Origin: Paguma larvata
Taxonomy: Eukaryota > Chordata > Mammalia > Carnivora > Viverridae
Reading direction: 5' to 3'
DNA length: 64,000 nt
Assembly (NCBI GenBank): GCA_030068075.1
Contig: CM057824.1
Location: 128,206,414 to 128,270,413 of the forward strand
In this document: positions 42,785-53,990 of the stretch, piece by piece
Layout: every line of letters starts with the position of its first letter
Numbering within the stretch: the first letter of the stretch is position 1
Program-made: the position numbers and the translations under genes
The notes under the pieces: model-generated
Databases searched by the model: none
Seen by the model: only the letters and a program-made list of their open reading frames with translations
What the model was told of the DNA's origin: nothing

Positions 42785-42950
42785 GCGGCTAAAAGCAAAG
42801 ACTTTGGAATTAGATACATTTGGTTTCAAATGCTAGATTTGGCAATTACTGACTTTATGGTTTAACTTCTCCCTGAGACTCTGTTTTCTCAACTATTGGA
42901 TGATAGTAGTGCCTACATCATACAATTGTGGGGATTGAATAAAGAAAAAA
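42785..42950 (+). mobile_element. MIR SINE
   Basis: 'aaagactttggaattagata', 'ctgactttatggtttaactt', 'actctgttttctcaactatt', 'gatgatagtagtgcctacat' and 'gtggggattgaataaag' follow the sense MIR order from head to 3' part. Confidence 0.8.
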
Positions 42951-42956
42951 AACATT

Positions 42957-43075
42957 CTTTTTCCTTTTTTTAAGATTTTATTTTTAAGTAATCTTTATAC
43001 CCAAGGCGGGGCTCAAACCTACAACCTGGAGATTAAAAGTTGCACACTCTAACTGGGTGAGCCAGCCAGGCACTC
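42957..43075 (-). mobile_element. CAN-SINE, short form
   Basis: Antisense short form: 'taagattttatttttaagta', 'atctttatacccaaggcggg', 'gctcaaacctacaacctgga', 'gtgagccagccaggcact'. It lacks the GA tract. The flanking 'tgaataaa..aacatt' (42936-42956) recurs at 43076, giving a target duplication of differing A content. Confidence 0.85.
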
Positions 43076-43196
43076 TGAATAAAAACATTTTAATGTTTCT
43101 AGATGTCTATCAATGGTCCTGGTCTTTCTACAGCTCCAAACTTGTCCATCCAACTGCGTAACTGCCATCTCTACTCAGATTTATAATAGGCATTTT

Positions 43197-43397
43197 AGCA
43201 TTTATTTATTTTTGAGAGAGAGAGACAAAGCATGAGCAGGGGAGGGGCAGAGAGAGAGGGAGACATAGAATCATAAGCAGGCTCCGAGCTTTGAGTTGTT
43301 GGCACAGAGCCGAGGCGGGGCTTGAATCCATGAACCATGAGATCATGACCTGAGCTGAAGTTGGATGCTTAACAAACTGAGCCACCCAGGCGTCCCT
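43197..43397 (-). mobile_element. CAN-SINE
   Basis: Antisense long form: 'tttatttatttttgagagag', 'gcaggctccgagctttgagt', 'catgagatcatgacctgagc', 'cttaacaaactgagccaccc'. The target duplication is diverged (tataataggcatttt / tgtaatgggaatttt). Confidence 0.93.
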
Positions 43398-43641
43398 GTA
43401 ATGGGAATTTTGAACTTACATTGGTGAAAATAAAACTGTCAATTACTCCAAACACAGAGATCTGTCTGTCCCCTAGTTTGGTTGTGGTTCCACCGTCCAT
43501 CTGGCTGCTCAAGCCAAAGAGCCAGGAGTTAGTCATTGTTCCTCTCTTCCCGTCACCTCCCATGGCAATTCCGTTAATCCTGGCTCTGATTCATATCTTG
43601 AATATGCCCACCTCTTTCCATTTTCATTGCTATTACGCTAG

Positions 43642-43853
43642 TCCGGGGTTTCTCAAGCTTGCTACTATTAATATTTTGGATCAGGTAGTTCCTTATTATA
43701 GTACATTGTCCTATGCATTGGAAGATGTTTAGCCATATCCCTGGTTCTTACCCACTAGATGCCAGTAGTGCTCCCCTCGTTGTGAACCCACTGTGTCTCT
43801 AGACATTGACAAATGTCCTCTGGAGGGAGAAAGTCAGTCTCTGTTGAGAGCTG
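43642..43853 (+). mobile_element. MER5A, near full length
   Basis: Sense MER5A: 'ggggtttctcaagcttgcta', 'atattttggatcaggtagtt', 'cctatgcattggaagatgtt', 'ttacccactagatgccagta', 'tctctagacattgacaaatg', ending 'tgttgagagctgct'. The hAT terminal inverted repeat (cagggtttctcaa type) is mutated at both ends. Confidence 0.85.
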
Positions 43854-44033
43854 CTCCACTTGTACAATTATTAGTAACTCTCTCGACACATCTAATTAAC
43901 TATCCCAGAGACCACTTGACCTATTTCGTGTTTGATATTTTAATCTATTTAGATTTTTGTTATCATGTAATTCGCCATTTCAAAAAAAGGTAATTTTGCC
44001 ACCTTTCAATCTTTATCTTCATTTTGTTATTTA

Positions 44034-44310
44034 TTCTGGCAGTTATTGCTGCATTTAAAGAAAATCCCTCAAAATTTCATGACTTAAGACAGCAATAACA
44101 CTTACTTTGCTTACAAATCTGCAATTGGCCAGTAATTGGCAAAGGCAGTTCATCTCTGCTCTACTCATAGCCACAGAAGTGGCTAGAAGTTCAGAGAATA
44201 GGCTTTTTTTTGCAACATGGTAGCTGGCTTCCAAGAATGAGTGTTGGAAGAGGGAGAGAACTAGGGAAAAGTCAAATTGCCTGTTAAGACCTAACCTTAG
44301 AATTCATATA
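44034..44310 (-). mobile_element. MaLR-like LTR fragment (antisense)
   Basis: Diverged copy of the family seen at 37304: 'cagttattgctgcatttaaa', 'tcatgacttaagacagcaat', 'gtagctggcttccaagaatg', 'ttaagacctaaccttag'. Assignment is tentative. Confidence 0.5.
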
Positions 44311-44576
44311 GAGTTACTTATGTAGTATCTTACTCATCAAGGGAGTCACAGAAATCTTCCAAGTTTCAAAGACAGAAAAAATAGTCTCTATCTCTTGATG
44401 AAGGAATGATGAAGTCCGGCAAGAGTGGGTGGGCTTAAAGTTACTACTGTGACCTTTTTTGTTTGTTTGTTTTTGGTGTGTGTGGAGGAGATTACTACCT
44501 GCCACACTATTTCAAGATGAATATTAAGTTGGAAGCAAAGATGTTTTTTTTTTTTTTCTTTAATGAGAATTATGTG

Positions 44577-44841
44577 TGTTGGTTTTCTATTCTGTATTAT
44601 AAGTTATCACAGATTTAGGGCTTTAAAACAACAAAAATTTATTTTACGTTTCTGTAGGTTAGAAATCTTGGCTCTATTTAGCTGGATTCTCTGCTCAGTT
44701 TCACAAAGCTGAAATTATTAGCCAGGCTGCATCCTTTCTAGAACCTGAATTGCTCTTTTAAGTTCACATGATTGTTGGTAGCAATCAATTCTTGGTAGGA
44801 ACAGAAATCTTAAGGTCTGTGTTAGAATTCTGCCCACCATA
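44577..44841 (-). mobile_element. MLT1-like LTR, antisense
   Basis: 'tgttggttttctattctgta', 'agggctttaaaacaacaaaa', 'tttattttacgtttctgtag', 'gttagaaatcttggctctat', then a deletion to 'gttagaattctgcccacca'. About half of a normal LTR is present. Confidence 0.75.
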
Positions 44842-44894
44842 GAATGTTTATAATATTTCTTCATGAAACATGATAATGATTCTGGTTTTGAGAT

Positions 44895-44932
44895 TGTGTG
44901 TGTGTGTGCATGTGTGTGTGTGTGTGTGTGTC
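44895..44932. repeat. (TG)n microsatellite
   Basis: TG units with one CA interruption. Confidence 0.95.
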
Positions 44933-45302
44933 TAGATCTATCTGTATTTCATAGTAGACATTTTACTTGAATTATTATGCTAAATTATATTAATAGATTT
45001 TCAAATATTATCATTCTGATATTCCTAAAATGAACTTTCTTGGTGTTACTGAATTCTGTTTCTTTTTTTTTTAACATTTTAATTTAGAAGTTTGTATCAT
45101 TCTTTGCTGATAAGCTTGGTCCCATGAAATCCTCTTATTGTGCTGTTAGTGTTAGGAATAATTTTATACTGGTACTATAAAGAATTTTCCATCTTGTATT
45201 ACGAATGGTTTAAACAGCAATGGAGTTTTCTCATCCATGAAGATTTGCTAATGTGGGCATATAAAAATATTTAAGCCTAGTAATGTTTTAAATTTAAATA
45301 TT

Positions 45303-45307
45303 TGTGT

Positions 45308-45339
<32 letters not shown>
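45303..45339. repeat. (TG)n microsatellite
   Basis: TG units with one TA interruption; the second such tract within 450 bp. Confidence 0.95.
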
Positions 45340-45739
45340 AGGGGAGTTGGGATAGATTTTCTTTAATTTCTTCTTTGGTAAAAGAACTTGCTTAGTTTTT
45401 CTGTTTTGGGGTCACTTTGGTCATATTTTTAAAAATATTTTATCAGGTTTTCAAATGCAACTGTGTACAGATGAAAAAAGATCAATATTAGTATTCATTA
45501 ACTTTTTTTTTAATAAAGAGTTTCTTTACCATTCTCACTTCTAATTCCATGTTTTGCATATATCTTTTTTGGGCAGGGTGGTGTTGAAGATTTTCTTGTG
45601 GGGTGTGTTAAGATAACTTTGAAAAAATCAGTTTTTAATGTCTGCCATTTTAAAATTCACTACTTTCTCTTTTTATTGGCTTGTTCTTTCTTTTTATACT
45701 TGTTATTTAAATTTCTTTTTAAACTAGTCTATGGGGGAA
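45340..45739. other. Unassigned T-rich DNA
   Basis: No feature recognised. Confidence 0.45.
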
Positions 45740-45885
45740 GTAGATTACTGGAACCATTTTGCCAATGAAAACACTGAGGTCCAGGGAGGCTGGATGACTA
45801 ACCAGTCCGTGGTCCTATTTAGTAGGCAGAAACACTTGCATCTCAATTCAAACATTCTGGCTCCAGAGCTTGAGTTGCCAACACT
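45740..45885 (-). mobile_element. MIR SINE (antisense)
   Basis: 'cattttgccaatgaaaacac', 'tgaggtccagggaggctgga', 'tgactaaccagtccgtggtc', 'ctctggctccagagc' type end (attctggctccagagctt). This is the standard antisense MIR order. Confidence 0.75.
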
Positions 45886-45887
45886 AG

Positions 45888-46270
45888 TAATTACCTGTCT
45901 TTTAGCTGTTCTAGTGTGTGTGAAATGTGTCTTGCGGTTCTGATTTGCATGTCCTTAATGACTAATACTATTAAACATCTTTTCATATGCTTGTTGGCTG
46001 TTTGTATACCTCCTTTGGAGCAAGCTCTATTCAAATTATTTGCCCATATTAAAATTGGTTGTCTTCTGATTGTTGAATTGTAAGAGTTCTTTGTATATTC
46101 TGGATACCATTTTCTTATCAGATATAAGAATGGCAAATATTTCTTTGATCCCTTGGGTTCTCTTTTTTACTTTCTTGATGATGTCCTTTTTTTGTTTTTA
46201 AATATTGTTTTTGTTTTTAAATATTGACAAAATCCAGTTTATCTGCATTTTTGCTTTTGTCATCATGCTT
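45888..46270 (-). mobile_element. L1 ORF2 fragment (antisense)
   Basis: 'gattgttgaattgtaagagt', 'tctttgtatattctggatac', 'cattttcttatcagatataa', 'aatccagtttatctgcattt' are from antisense L1 ORF2 (C-terminal third). A doubled 'gtttttaaatattg' block lies at 46194-46226. Both ends are truncated. Confidence 0.75.
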
Positions 46271-47274
46271 CATGTGGGGGATAAATACTGAGTTTCACGG
46301 GAGGATGGTGTACTTTTTAGACCTAAGTAAAGACTTTGATTTAAATTTATATAACTAAATGAAAGTTGAAATGTACATGTTTGGCCCCAAGTTGATTTGT
46401 TTATGAGGTACTTACTTATAATAATGTTACATATTCCTGATTAAAAATTTAAAAGGAAACAAAGAATACCTTATAAAATGGAATGCCCAAATAACTTTAC
46501 ACAAGAAAATTGAAATAAACAACGATAGTGTTGCTAAGCATTTTTTAAGCCGGAGAGTATGTGCTAAGCCTTTCAAAATAGTGATGCTTAGTTTTGCATT
46601 CACATTATGAGGGAATCCTTTCTTTTAAAAAAATAATACAACACTAGATATGGAGATTATATTTGAAGATCATATAAGTGACACACAAAGGAATTATTTC
46701 TTGCAATTAAGTTTTTTTTCTTTTAATACTAGGTAAAGTGCTATTCCAAGAATTGGATTCAATATCTACTAGTTTTCCTTGAATCTTAATGCTAAAGTCC
46801 TAATTAAGTTAAATTTTTATGGCATCAATAATTCTAAAATTCCTTAAGGACCACATTGGATTATGGAACACAGTTGCTCTTAGCCATTAACTTTCATATT
46901 TAAGACCAAGTTTATAAGCTTTTCTTACTTTGTCATTTTTTTGAAGATACCATTTTTGCTGACAGAGCTTTTGGAGATAACTAATGGATACATATATGAT
47001 TGTGCAAAAAAATGTTAAGTGATGAAATGGCTTTTCCTAATTAGAAAGGATTAGACCAAACAGGTTTCTCTTAAGTCAATGAGGGAAAAAAATATGCTCA
47101 CATCTAACCTGGCAGAGCTTGTCAGTACCGGACAGGGATACAGTCGTACTTTAGCTTATGGCACAGATGTTGTCCTGTGAGCTTACCTGTGTGTTACATT
47201 TTTTTTCCTCCCAAATCAAACTACATTTAACATACTAAAAGAAATGCCTTAGATATAGAGACATTTTTGGCAGA
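46271..47274. other. Unassigned AT-rich DNA
   Basis: One kilobase without recognisable repeat or coding features. Confidence 0.5.
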
Positions 47275-47440
47275 ATTATTGCTTTAGCATGCAGACTTTG
47301 AAGCCAGAATATGCTTAGATCCTAGATTTTCCCACTGTTAACTGTGTAATTTTAGGCAAGACATGAATTGGCCCCTTGGTTTATTTGTAAAATGCACATA
47401 ATAGGGCTACCCCATAAGTTTGTAGAGCAGATTAAGTAGT
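47275..47440 (+). mobile_element. MIR SINE
   Basis: 'gcatgcagactttgaagcca', 'tagatcctagattttcccac', 'tgttaactgtgtaattttag', 'gcaagacatgaattggcccc', 'gtaaaatgcacataataggg' follow the sense MIR order. Confidence 0.75.
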
Positions 47441-47555
47441 AATATCTGTAGTGAAGCATTTAAACCAAAGGAATAATGTATAAAATAACTACCATCTTTC
47501 ATTAAAACAATTATTTTTAATGTCACTTTTCTGTTTTTATATTTTTAGGTTTTCT

Positions 47556-47777
47556 TTTTTTTTTTAATTAAAACATTTTTTAATGTTTATTTTTGAGAGA
47601 GAGAGATAGAACACAAGCAGGGAGGGGCATGGAGAGAGAGACACACAGAATCCAAAGCAATCTTCAGGCTCTGAGCTGTCAGCATAGATCCTGATGCAGG
47701 GTTCGAACTCATGAACCATGAGATCATGACCTGAGCACAATCAGATGCTCAACCGACTGAGCCACCCAGGCGCCCCA
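47556..47777 (-). mobile_element. CAN-SINE
   Basis: Antisense long form: 'ttttaatgtttatttttgag', 'caatcttcaggctctgagct', 'catgagatcatgacctgagc', 'tcaaccgactgagccaccca'. A 16-bp target duplication with one mismatch lies at 47540-47555 and 47778-47793. Confidence 0.95.
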
Positions 47778-47884
47778 TAGTTTTAGGTTTTCTAAATCAT
47801 AATACAGATATACTTGAAACAGACCTGGTAAGGGGATTATCATTTACAGTAAATGATAACTTACATATGCATTTGGTGCTTTGT

Positions 47885-48590
47885 TTTCTTTTGCATCTAT
47901 TTATTCATTTAGCAAATGTTTTCAGAGATACCACTATGTACCGGGTACTATGCAAAATGCTAGATCTGTATTATAGAACAGGAAAGATATGGCCCTTGCC
48001 CTAGTGGAATTTATAATCAGATAAAGGAGACCAAAGAAAGGCACCTGATAAATGAAATATTTAATATTTGTAACAAATTCTGTGAAATAGAATGCTGAGA
48101 GTATATCAGAGGATGCTACTTCATTTTAGTGAGAAATCAGGAATGGCCTGTTTGAGGGGGTCACATTCAAACTAACCTTGAATTTTAAAGAACTGGAGTG
48201 GCAGGCAGAACATTCTAGATGTGTGAAAGATTTATCAAGGCATGAAAGTCCTTGGCTAATTAAAAACATTAAAAAACTAAAGAAGATACCATGGTGGTAG
48301 TGGGGGGAACACACTGTTTGGTGGTGGAAAAGAAAATGAAAAGTACACTTTTGGACGTGTTAATTTTGTTAAATTTAAGACCTCTATACAGAGATGTCGA
48401 GTAGATGGTCGAATACATAAATTTGGACCTAGGAAAAATCTGAACATAGAGTGTAGTGGGAAATAACAGTATGTGGGTTATATTTAAATTCGTATGAAGG
48501 AAAGCAATCGCCTAGGGAGAAACAGGAGGTGAGAAGAGGATCAAGGACTGACACAGGAGGAACAGAAGCATTTAGAGATCAGTCAGAAGA
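47885..48590 (-). mobile_element. L2 LINE, long antisense fragment
   Basis: 'tttattcatttagcaaatgt', 'actatgtaccgggtactatg', 'gcccttgccctagtggaatt', 'gaatggcctgtttgaggggg', 'tggcaggcagaacattctag', and later 'gacgtgttaattttg', 'gagatgtcgagtagatgg'. This is the antisense L2 3' end with internal losses. Confidence 0.7.
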
Positions 48591-49084
48591 AGAAGAGCTA
48601 CAGGATTATAAGGAACAGTTAGTGAGATGAAGACAACCTGGAGAGTACGAGGTCTGCTACTCTGGGCCCATTATTAGGGGTAATGCTAAGACCGTTGTAT
48701 AGTCTATCAGTTCTATCCTTCTCACTAGAGCCTGTTAAAAAAGTATTGTGGAATTTCATGGTCATTGTGTTTGTGTATAGATTATAAAGACTTCAATAGT
48801 TACTAGCAACAAGAGATAAAAAATACGAACTTTCATTGTCATTCATCTTTAAACATGTGAGGTTACCTTTTGCCCTTTATACGTGTCCAAGACGTGTATA
48901 ATAGAATGGGCTGTTGCCTCCTTTGCACTGGCATGCATAATTCTATCAGAGTAATAACTTAAGTTTTTGTTTGAGGTTTTGTTTGTTTTTTTTTGTCTTC
49001 TTTATCTGATGCCATCTGTTGTCCTTGAGATCAAGCAAAATTATTTTTTTTCCAAAGATTAATAAGTATTGCAGAAAACTGTAC
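48591..49084. other. Unassigned DNA
   Basis: May be further decayed L2 between the two L2 pieces. Nothing certain. Confidence 0.4.
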
Positions 49085-49275
49085 TTGAAGCAAATGTGTT
49101 TTTAAATCAAAGCTAAAGAGTTTAAACTTCATTGGCAATTGGGAGCCCCAAAAGGATTTATTGAAACAGAAGAATATTAAAAGAGTTACAATGTAGGAAA
49201 ATTACTGTCTGGACAGGATGAAGGAAGCAAAGAAGAAGGGAGATTGGAGGCTCGGATAACAATTGGAAGGGTGGC
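49085..49275 (-). mobile_element. L2 LINE fragment (antisense)
   Basis: 'catcgg'-type block replaced by 'cttcattggcaattgggagc', then 'acaatgtaggaaaattactg', 'gaagggagattggaggctcg', 'gataacaattggaagggtgg', the antisense L2 order upstream of the piece at 47885. Confidence 0.55.
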
Positions 49276-49889
49276 CACGATGCGAGAGGGTGTGACCCAC
49301 ATGGCAAGAAACATGAGGAAGGCAAAAGGAGGGAAATAGGAAATATGATTGTGCAAACACTCATTGCAGAAAGGAAATAAAAACATCTTAATTGTACATT
49401 GTGCGGGATAAGATATTAGAAGGAATTTATTATTTCCAGTCTTGAGCTAGGAGATGGGTGGGTGATTACCTAAAAACACAGTATGAGAAATCGGTTTGAG
49501 GAATGGAGTTAGGGGTTCTAAGTCAGGTAAGATTTGTGTTCATTGGAGATGATGACAACTATTAATAGAAGGGCACTAATTTCCCAGCAGGAAGCCAGAG
49601 TCAATCCTTACCACCCTAGCATCTGTGAGTAAACCACAGACTGGCATCCATTTAGTTTGAGAACAAGTGTATGTTGAATCACAATCCATTGTTTTCTGTT
49701 TATTCATTTGAGTTTATTTTAAATTGAACAGACTGTAGAATTTTGCATTCTCTATGGGATCTATTATGATTTCAGCTTCATCTGCCTAATTTGTTACCAG
49801 AACAAACCTTTTTTTTTTTAGTAATTTCATTTTCATTTGTTACATACCTCATATTATCAGAAGAAAAAGCTGTAACTGTGGCTCTTGTG
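49276..49889. other. Unassigned DNA
   Basis: Probably partly decayed L2. No clear blocks and no exon. Confidence 0.4.
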
Positions 49890-50045
49890 TTTTCTCTCAG
49901 CAGCTTGAACCTCTCCATAGCACCTCAGTTGAACATTTGTATCCCGCCCTGGACTGTAAACCCCAAAAGTATAGCGTTGTTTCCTTTGTCTCCATTGAGC
50001 CTAATACAATGTTTGGGCCACAGTAACAAATTTATATTCTTTAAA
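49890..50045 (+). mobile_element. L2 LINE 3' end
   Basis: 'ccgccctggactgtaaaccc', 'gttgtttcctttgtctccat', 'tgagcctaatacaatgtttg', 'ggccacagtaacaaattt' match the sense L2 3' end. Confidence 0.65.
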
Positions 50046-50396
50046 TGAAAGGGGAAAAATAAAAATGTTACTCATTAATAAATATGAAAGTATTTGATAC
50101 TAAAAAGTGCTAATAGTAATATTACTAGGTACATATGATAAAAGGTATTATAAGTCATTTAAAGAAGGGCTTTGATTATGCAAGCTCAAGAATTGGAAAA
50201 AGATTCACTACCTGCTTACCAGAGAGAATAAAAGATTTAGATGTTAATAACACACAATATTATTAAAATTAGATTAAGAGAATTTAAATGACAAGTACAA
50301 CACAATTTCTGATTTATCAAAGGGGTCCTAAGTAAGATAATAATGGTGCAAATATTGGCAAGAGAAGAAATTTCTATAGCTTTCATTCTGTGCTTA
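50046..50396. other. Unassigned AT-rich DNA
   Basis: No feature recognised. Confidence 0.5.
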
Positions 50397-50600
50397 AGTG
50401 CCTTGCTAAGGGATTTATGTAAATTAGTGTCAATCTTCCTAACAACTCTGCAAGGCAAGCACTATTAAACCTATTTTTCAGTTGAATAAACTGAGGTTGA
50501 AATAGTTATGTAAATTGTTAAAATTCTGAAGCAGCAAAAATGTTGAAGATTTAAATCTTGGTCTTTCTTACTTCCTAGTCTGGTTCCTTCTATTCTACAG
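50397..50600 (-). mobile_element. MIR SINE (antisense)
   Basis: 'caatcttcctaacaactctg', 'caaggcaagcactattaaac', 'ctatttttcagttgaataaa', 'ctgaggttgaaatagttatg', 'cttcctagtctggttccttc' give the antisense MIR order. Confidence 0.75.
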
Positions 50601-51424
50601 ATATTTATAACTCGGTACTTTTATTTTTCTGATGTGTATTTTAGCATAATTCTTGCCACACAGAATTTACAAAACTGTATTTTGACCTTATCTCTATGGA
50701 ATCCATGAAGGTATGTGCTTTGGGCAATTCAGTATTCATCTACTTTACAAAGGCAATAATTTTTTTCTTGACTCAAAACTGAAATGCTCAGACACCTCAT
50801 GGACAACTTGTAATGCCAGAAAATGTGCCAACATTCATCAACAAAATGACGCCATAGTCAGTACGTTGATTCTCTAGATTGAACTAATTACCAAAATTTT
50901 GCTGATCGCAAACTTCTATAAAATTATATCAATTATCTATGTTACACATTAGTTGCTTACATATTGTGTTTATTCAACTCGTTTAGAGTGCTGCATTGAT
51001 AGTAAATTATTTATTATGCACTTTCAGGAATAAACTCTGAGTTTATTCACTTGGTTTAGAATGTCACTTTATAAACAAATTTGCTAATCTTTGAAAAAGC
51101 TACTGAGTTGGTCCCAATGAAAATATTTATTTTTCAAGAAGAGCACTGCACTTTCGTTTTTCAATACGTAGTTTCTCAATCCAATTCCCAGAGTAGAAAT
51201 GAACTTTGAGAAGTTGGCTAAGGATAAATATCGGTCATCAAACTTACGCTTGGTAACAATCATTTCAGAGAACTTCCACCTAATTATTTACTGTAAAGCC
51301 ACATTTTGTATAATATAATTCAAATTATACTTTGTGATATAAATTTCATAATTATGTATACTGGATACAAATTAGTTATTTTCAGAAGACCATTGGATAA
51401 TCTATATTTTACAGGATCCCTTTA
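50601..51424. other. Unassigned AT-rich DNA
   Basis: No repeat recognised. Two related phrases near 50980 and 51050 (actcgtttagagtg / acttggtttagaatg) are the only local similarity. Confidence 0.45.
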
Positions 51425-51442
51425 AGATTATCTGTGTGTTTT

Positions 51443-51651
51443 GGAGCGCCTGGTTGGCTCAGCTGGCTAGCGTGCAACTCTTGATTTCGGCTAGGGTCCT
51501 GATCTCACAGTTCGTGAAATTGAGCCCCACGTGGGGCTCTGCGCTGACAGCACAGGCCTGCTTGAGATTCTCTCTCTCCATCTTTGTCCCTTGCCTGGTC
51601 ATACTCTCTCTCTCTCTCTAAAAATAAATAAATAATTAAACATTAAACAAA
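51443..51651 (+). mobile_element. CAN-SINE
   Basis: Sense long form: 'ggagcgcctggttggctcag', 'ttgatttcggctagggtcct', 'cacgtggggctctgcgctga', 'cagcacaggcctgcttgaga', '(AAAT)n' tail. Diverged target duplication (agattatctgtgtgtttt / agattgtgtgtttt) at 51425 and 51652. Confidence 0.94.
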
Positions 51652-51666
51652 AGATTGTGTGTTTTA

Positions 51667-52014
51667 GTGACATGAGCAGGTGGTAATGGTAAATACAGCT
51701 TACTGTGTAATGCTTCGCAGTAATTTGCTTTATCTTTTTATCTTTCTTCCCTTTCATGTCCAAAAATAACTTTCATGAGCTTTAATTTTAGGTAATCACC
51801 AATTCATATCACATTCATTACTATAGTTTCATAAAACCATGTTAGAAAAGTATTGTGGTTATCTTAATTTTGTTACTGTTGAGTGTTATCTTTATGATAC
51901 AAGGTATATTAGGTTAGTGGGGAATTATACCATGTGGGGGGTGATAAAGTAATATCTTCTGAAAGCTTCTCATTTCTCACCAATCTTCTTAAATTCTGTC
52001 CTCTGTGGATAAGA
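51667..52014. other. Unassigned AT-rich DNA
   Basis: No feature recognised. Confidence 0.5.
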
Positions 52015-52028
52015 ACTGAATAATGTTA

Positions 52029-52238
52029 GGGGCACTTTGGTGGCTCAGTCAGTTGAGTGTCGGACTTTGGCTCAGGTCATGATCTCACAGGTTGTGGGTT
52101 TGAGTCCTGCATCGGGCTCTGTGCTGACAGCTCAGAGCCTGGAGCCTGCTTCGGATTCTTGTCCCCCTCTCTCTTTGCCCCTCTCCCACTTGCACTTTGT
52201 CTCTCTCTCTCTCTCAAAAATAAATAAACGTTCAAAAA
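52029..52238 (+). mobile_element. CAN-SINE, close to the feliform consensus
   Basis: Sense long form with the full middle section: 'ggctctgtgctgacagctca', 'gagcctggagcctgcttcgg', 'attcttgtccccctctctct', '(TC)n', 'aaaataaataaacgttc'. The target duplication is imperfect (aactgaataatgtta / aattgaatatttta). It is one of the best indicators of feliform origin. Confidence 0.96.
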
Positions 52239-52251
52239 ATTGAATATTTTA

Positions 52252-52867
52252 AAAAGAAAGCTGACTATGACCAAACACACAGATCCTTACTTAGAAACTG
52301 CTTATAAGTAATTGAAACCTCAACAAACTCAAGGTCTCCAGTTGAAAATTAATCTGCATTAAATCTGTAGATTACTTTGGATAGTATAGATGTTATATTT
52401 AATAATATTTGTTCCTCAGTACACGATATAAATAGCCTCATATTAAATTCTGACAGTGCATTAATACATAATTATCTGTGTACACAATATTATCTTGGAA
52501 GAACTCTTATCAGTGTTGTTGAGACATTACTCAGATCCCAGCAATTCCCCAGTTGGTGCTGGAGGAAACCGTTATGGATGTACAACTAGACTTCATTATA
52601 CCATTGCGAATGGGTGCTATTGATAAGGAACTACTTTGCAGAAATCAAAATCAGTGTTTAAGAGAACACACCTCATTACTATATATAACTCAGAAGACAG
52701 TTCAGTGTTCTCTCAAATTATCTTGGGGGTACTGAAAATCAAAAGAAACAGCATTATTAGTCTGATTTACATGATGGATTCCCCTAAATTCCTGGGGAAT
52801 AGTCTAAAGATATGATCAAGTAAGGTGTCCTAAAACCAGTTACACATAGCCATCACGCTACTGCGGG
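52252..52867. other. Unassigned DNA
   Basis: 52370-52400 ('gtagattactttggatagta') might be an L1 scrap. No exon or RNA gene recognised. Confidence 0.4.
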
Positions 52868-53100
52868 GAAGTCTGCATATTGTTTAAGAGTTTGGATTTT
52901 GGAATCAGCTAGAATTGGGTTTCTCTTCTCTGCTCTTTACTAGGTCTTAAAAATTGGAGCAATTAATCAAAGCTATCTGCGCTCTTCTTCTTCAAATGTA
53001 AGATGGAGTAATAACACTTCCCCTTAGGATTATTAGGAATAGTAATGAAAACAAAATGTTTAGCTGAGAGTCTGGTGCATTGTAAATGTTAGATAAGTCA
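52868..53100 (+). mobile_element. MIR SINE
   Basis: 'gtttaagagtttggattttg', 'gaatcagctagaattgggtt', 'tcttcaaatgtaagatggag', 'gaataacacttcc' region, 'gagtctggtgcattgtaaat', 'gttagataa' follow the sense MIR order. Confidence 0.75.
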
Positions 53101-53329
53101 AAATTAATAGCAAATTTATATTAATAGTATCACTACTAGTCAATATTACTAATATTTAAAACATGTAAATCCCCTTAGACTATTTGTTCATATTATTCCT
53201 GTTCTTCTTTATTCTAAGTAAGATGAAGTGATATGAATAAAATACAGAAAGGTTTATATATAAAACTTAGCCTGGCACAAATGAATTATGAACTGGTATG
53301 TATATGTTTATACATTATCAGTTACAAAA

Positions 53330-53800
53330 GTATTTTACTGAAATCTATAGACTATAAAATCTACTCATTTAAAGTACACAATTTAATGGTTTTTAGTATA
53401 GAGTTGCACAATTATCACCACAACATAATTTTAGGATATTTTATCACATTGAAAAGAAACCCTGTACCTTTTAACTGTCGCTTTCCATTCTCCCGAGCCC
53501 TAGGTAACCAATAATCTACATTCTGTCTGTATAGATTTTCCTATTCTAGACATTTCATATCAAAACGTGGAAACTAATATCCATCAGCTGGATATTAATA
53601 CACATATTTTTGAATATTCATGCTTACAGTTTTGTGTGGAAGTAAGTTTTCAGTTCTCTTGGATATATCCTCCAGGAGAGGAATTGCTGGGGTCCTATGT
53701 TAACTTGACATTTAAACTTTTGACGATGTACCAGCCTGTTTTCCCAAGCAGCTATATACCATTTTATATGCCTGTTAGCAACATACGGTATCAATTTTGA
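53330..53800 (-). mobile_element. L1M 3' region (antisense), internally deleted
   Basis: 'aaagtacacaatttaatggt', 'ttttagtatagagttgcaca', 'attatcaccacaacataatt', 'gaaaccctgtacctttt', 'aggtaaccaataatctacat', 'gtatagattttcctattcta' are 3' UTR blocks. After a deletion the end of ORF2 follows ('gttttcagttctcttggata', 'aggaattgctgggg'). Confidence 0.8.
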
Positions 53801-53889
53801 TTGACATGAACACTACTTTGAACACAGCTTTCGAAATTCCTAATGAATAAAGAACTTAACATTCAGACAATTTTAAGGATATCACCCAT

Positions 53890-53990
53890 GGCTATCTCAA
53901 AGGATAAGATGAATGCAGATGTCAGAAATTGAACCCAGGTCTAGCTGGGTCCAAGGCCTGTGTTTTTCATGGCCATAGCAAGTCGTCAAG
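53890..53990 (-). mobile_element. MIR end fragment (antisense)
   Basis: 'aattgaacccaggtctagct', 'gggtccaaggcctgtgtttt' is the terminal block of an antisense MIR. Confidence 0.5.

Noticed and set aside
42365..42829. 154-codon minus-strand open frame
   Set aside because: Overlaps a MIR at one end and a likely non-coding conserved block; no recognisable protein feature.
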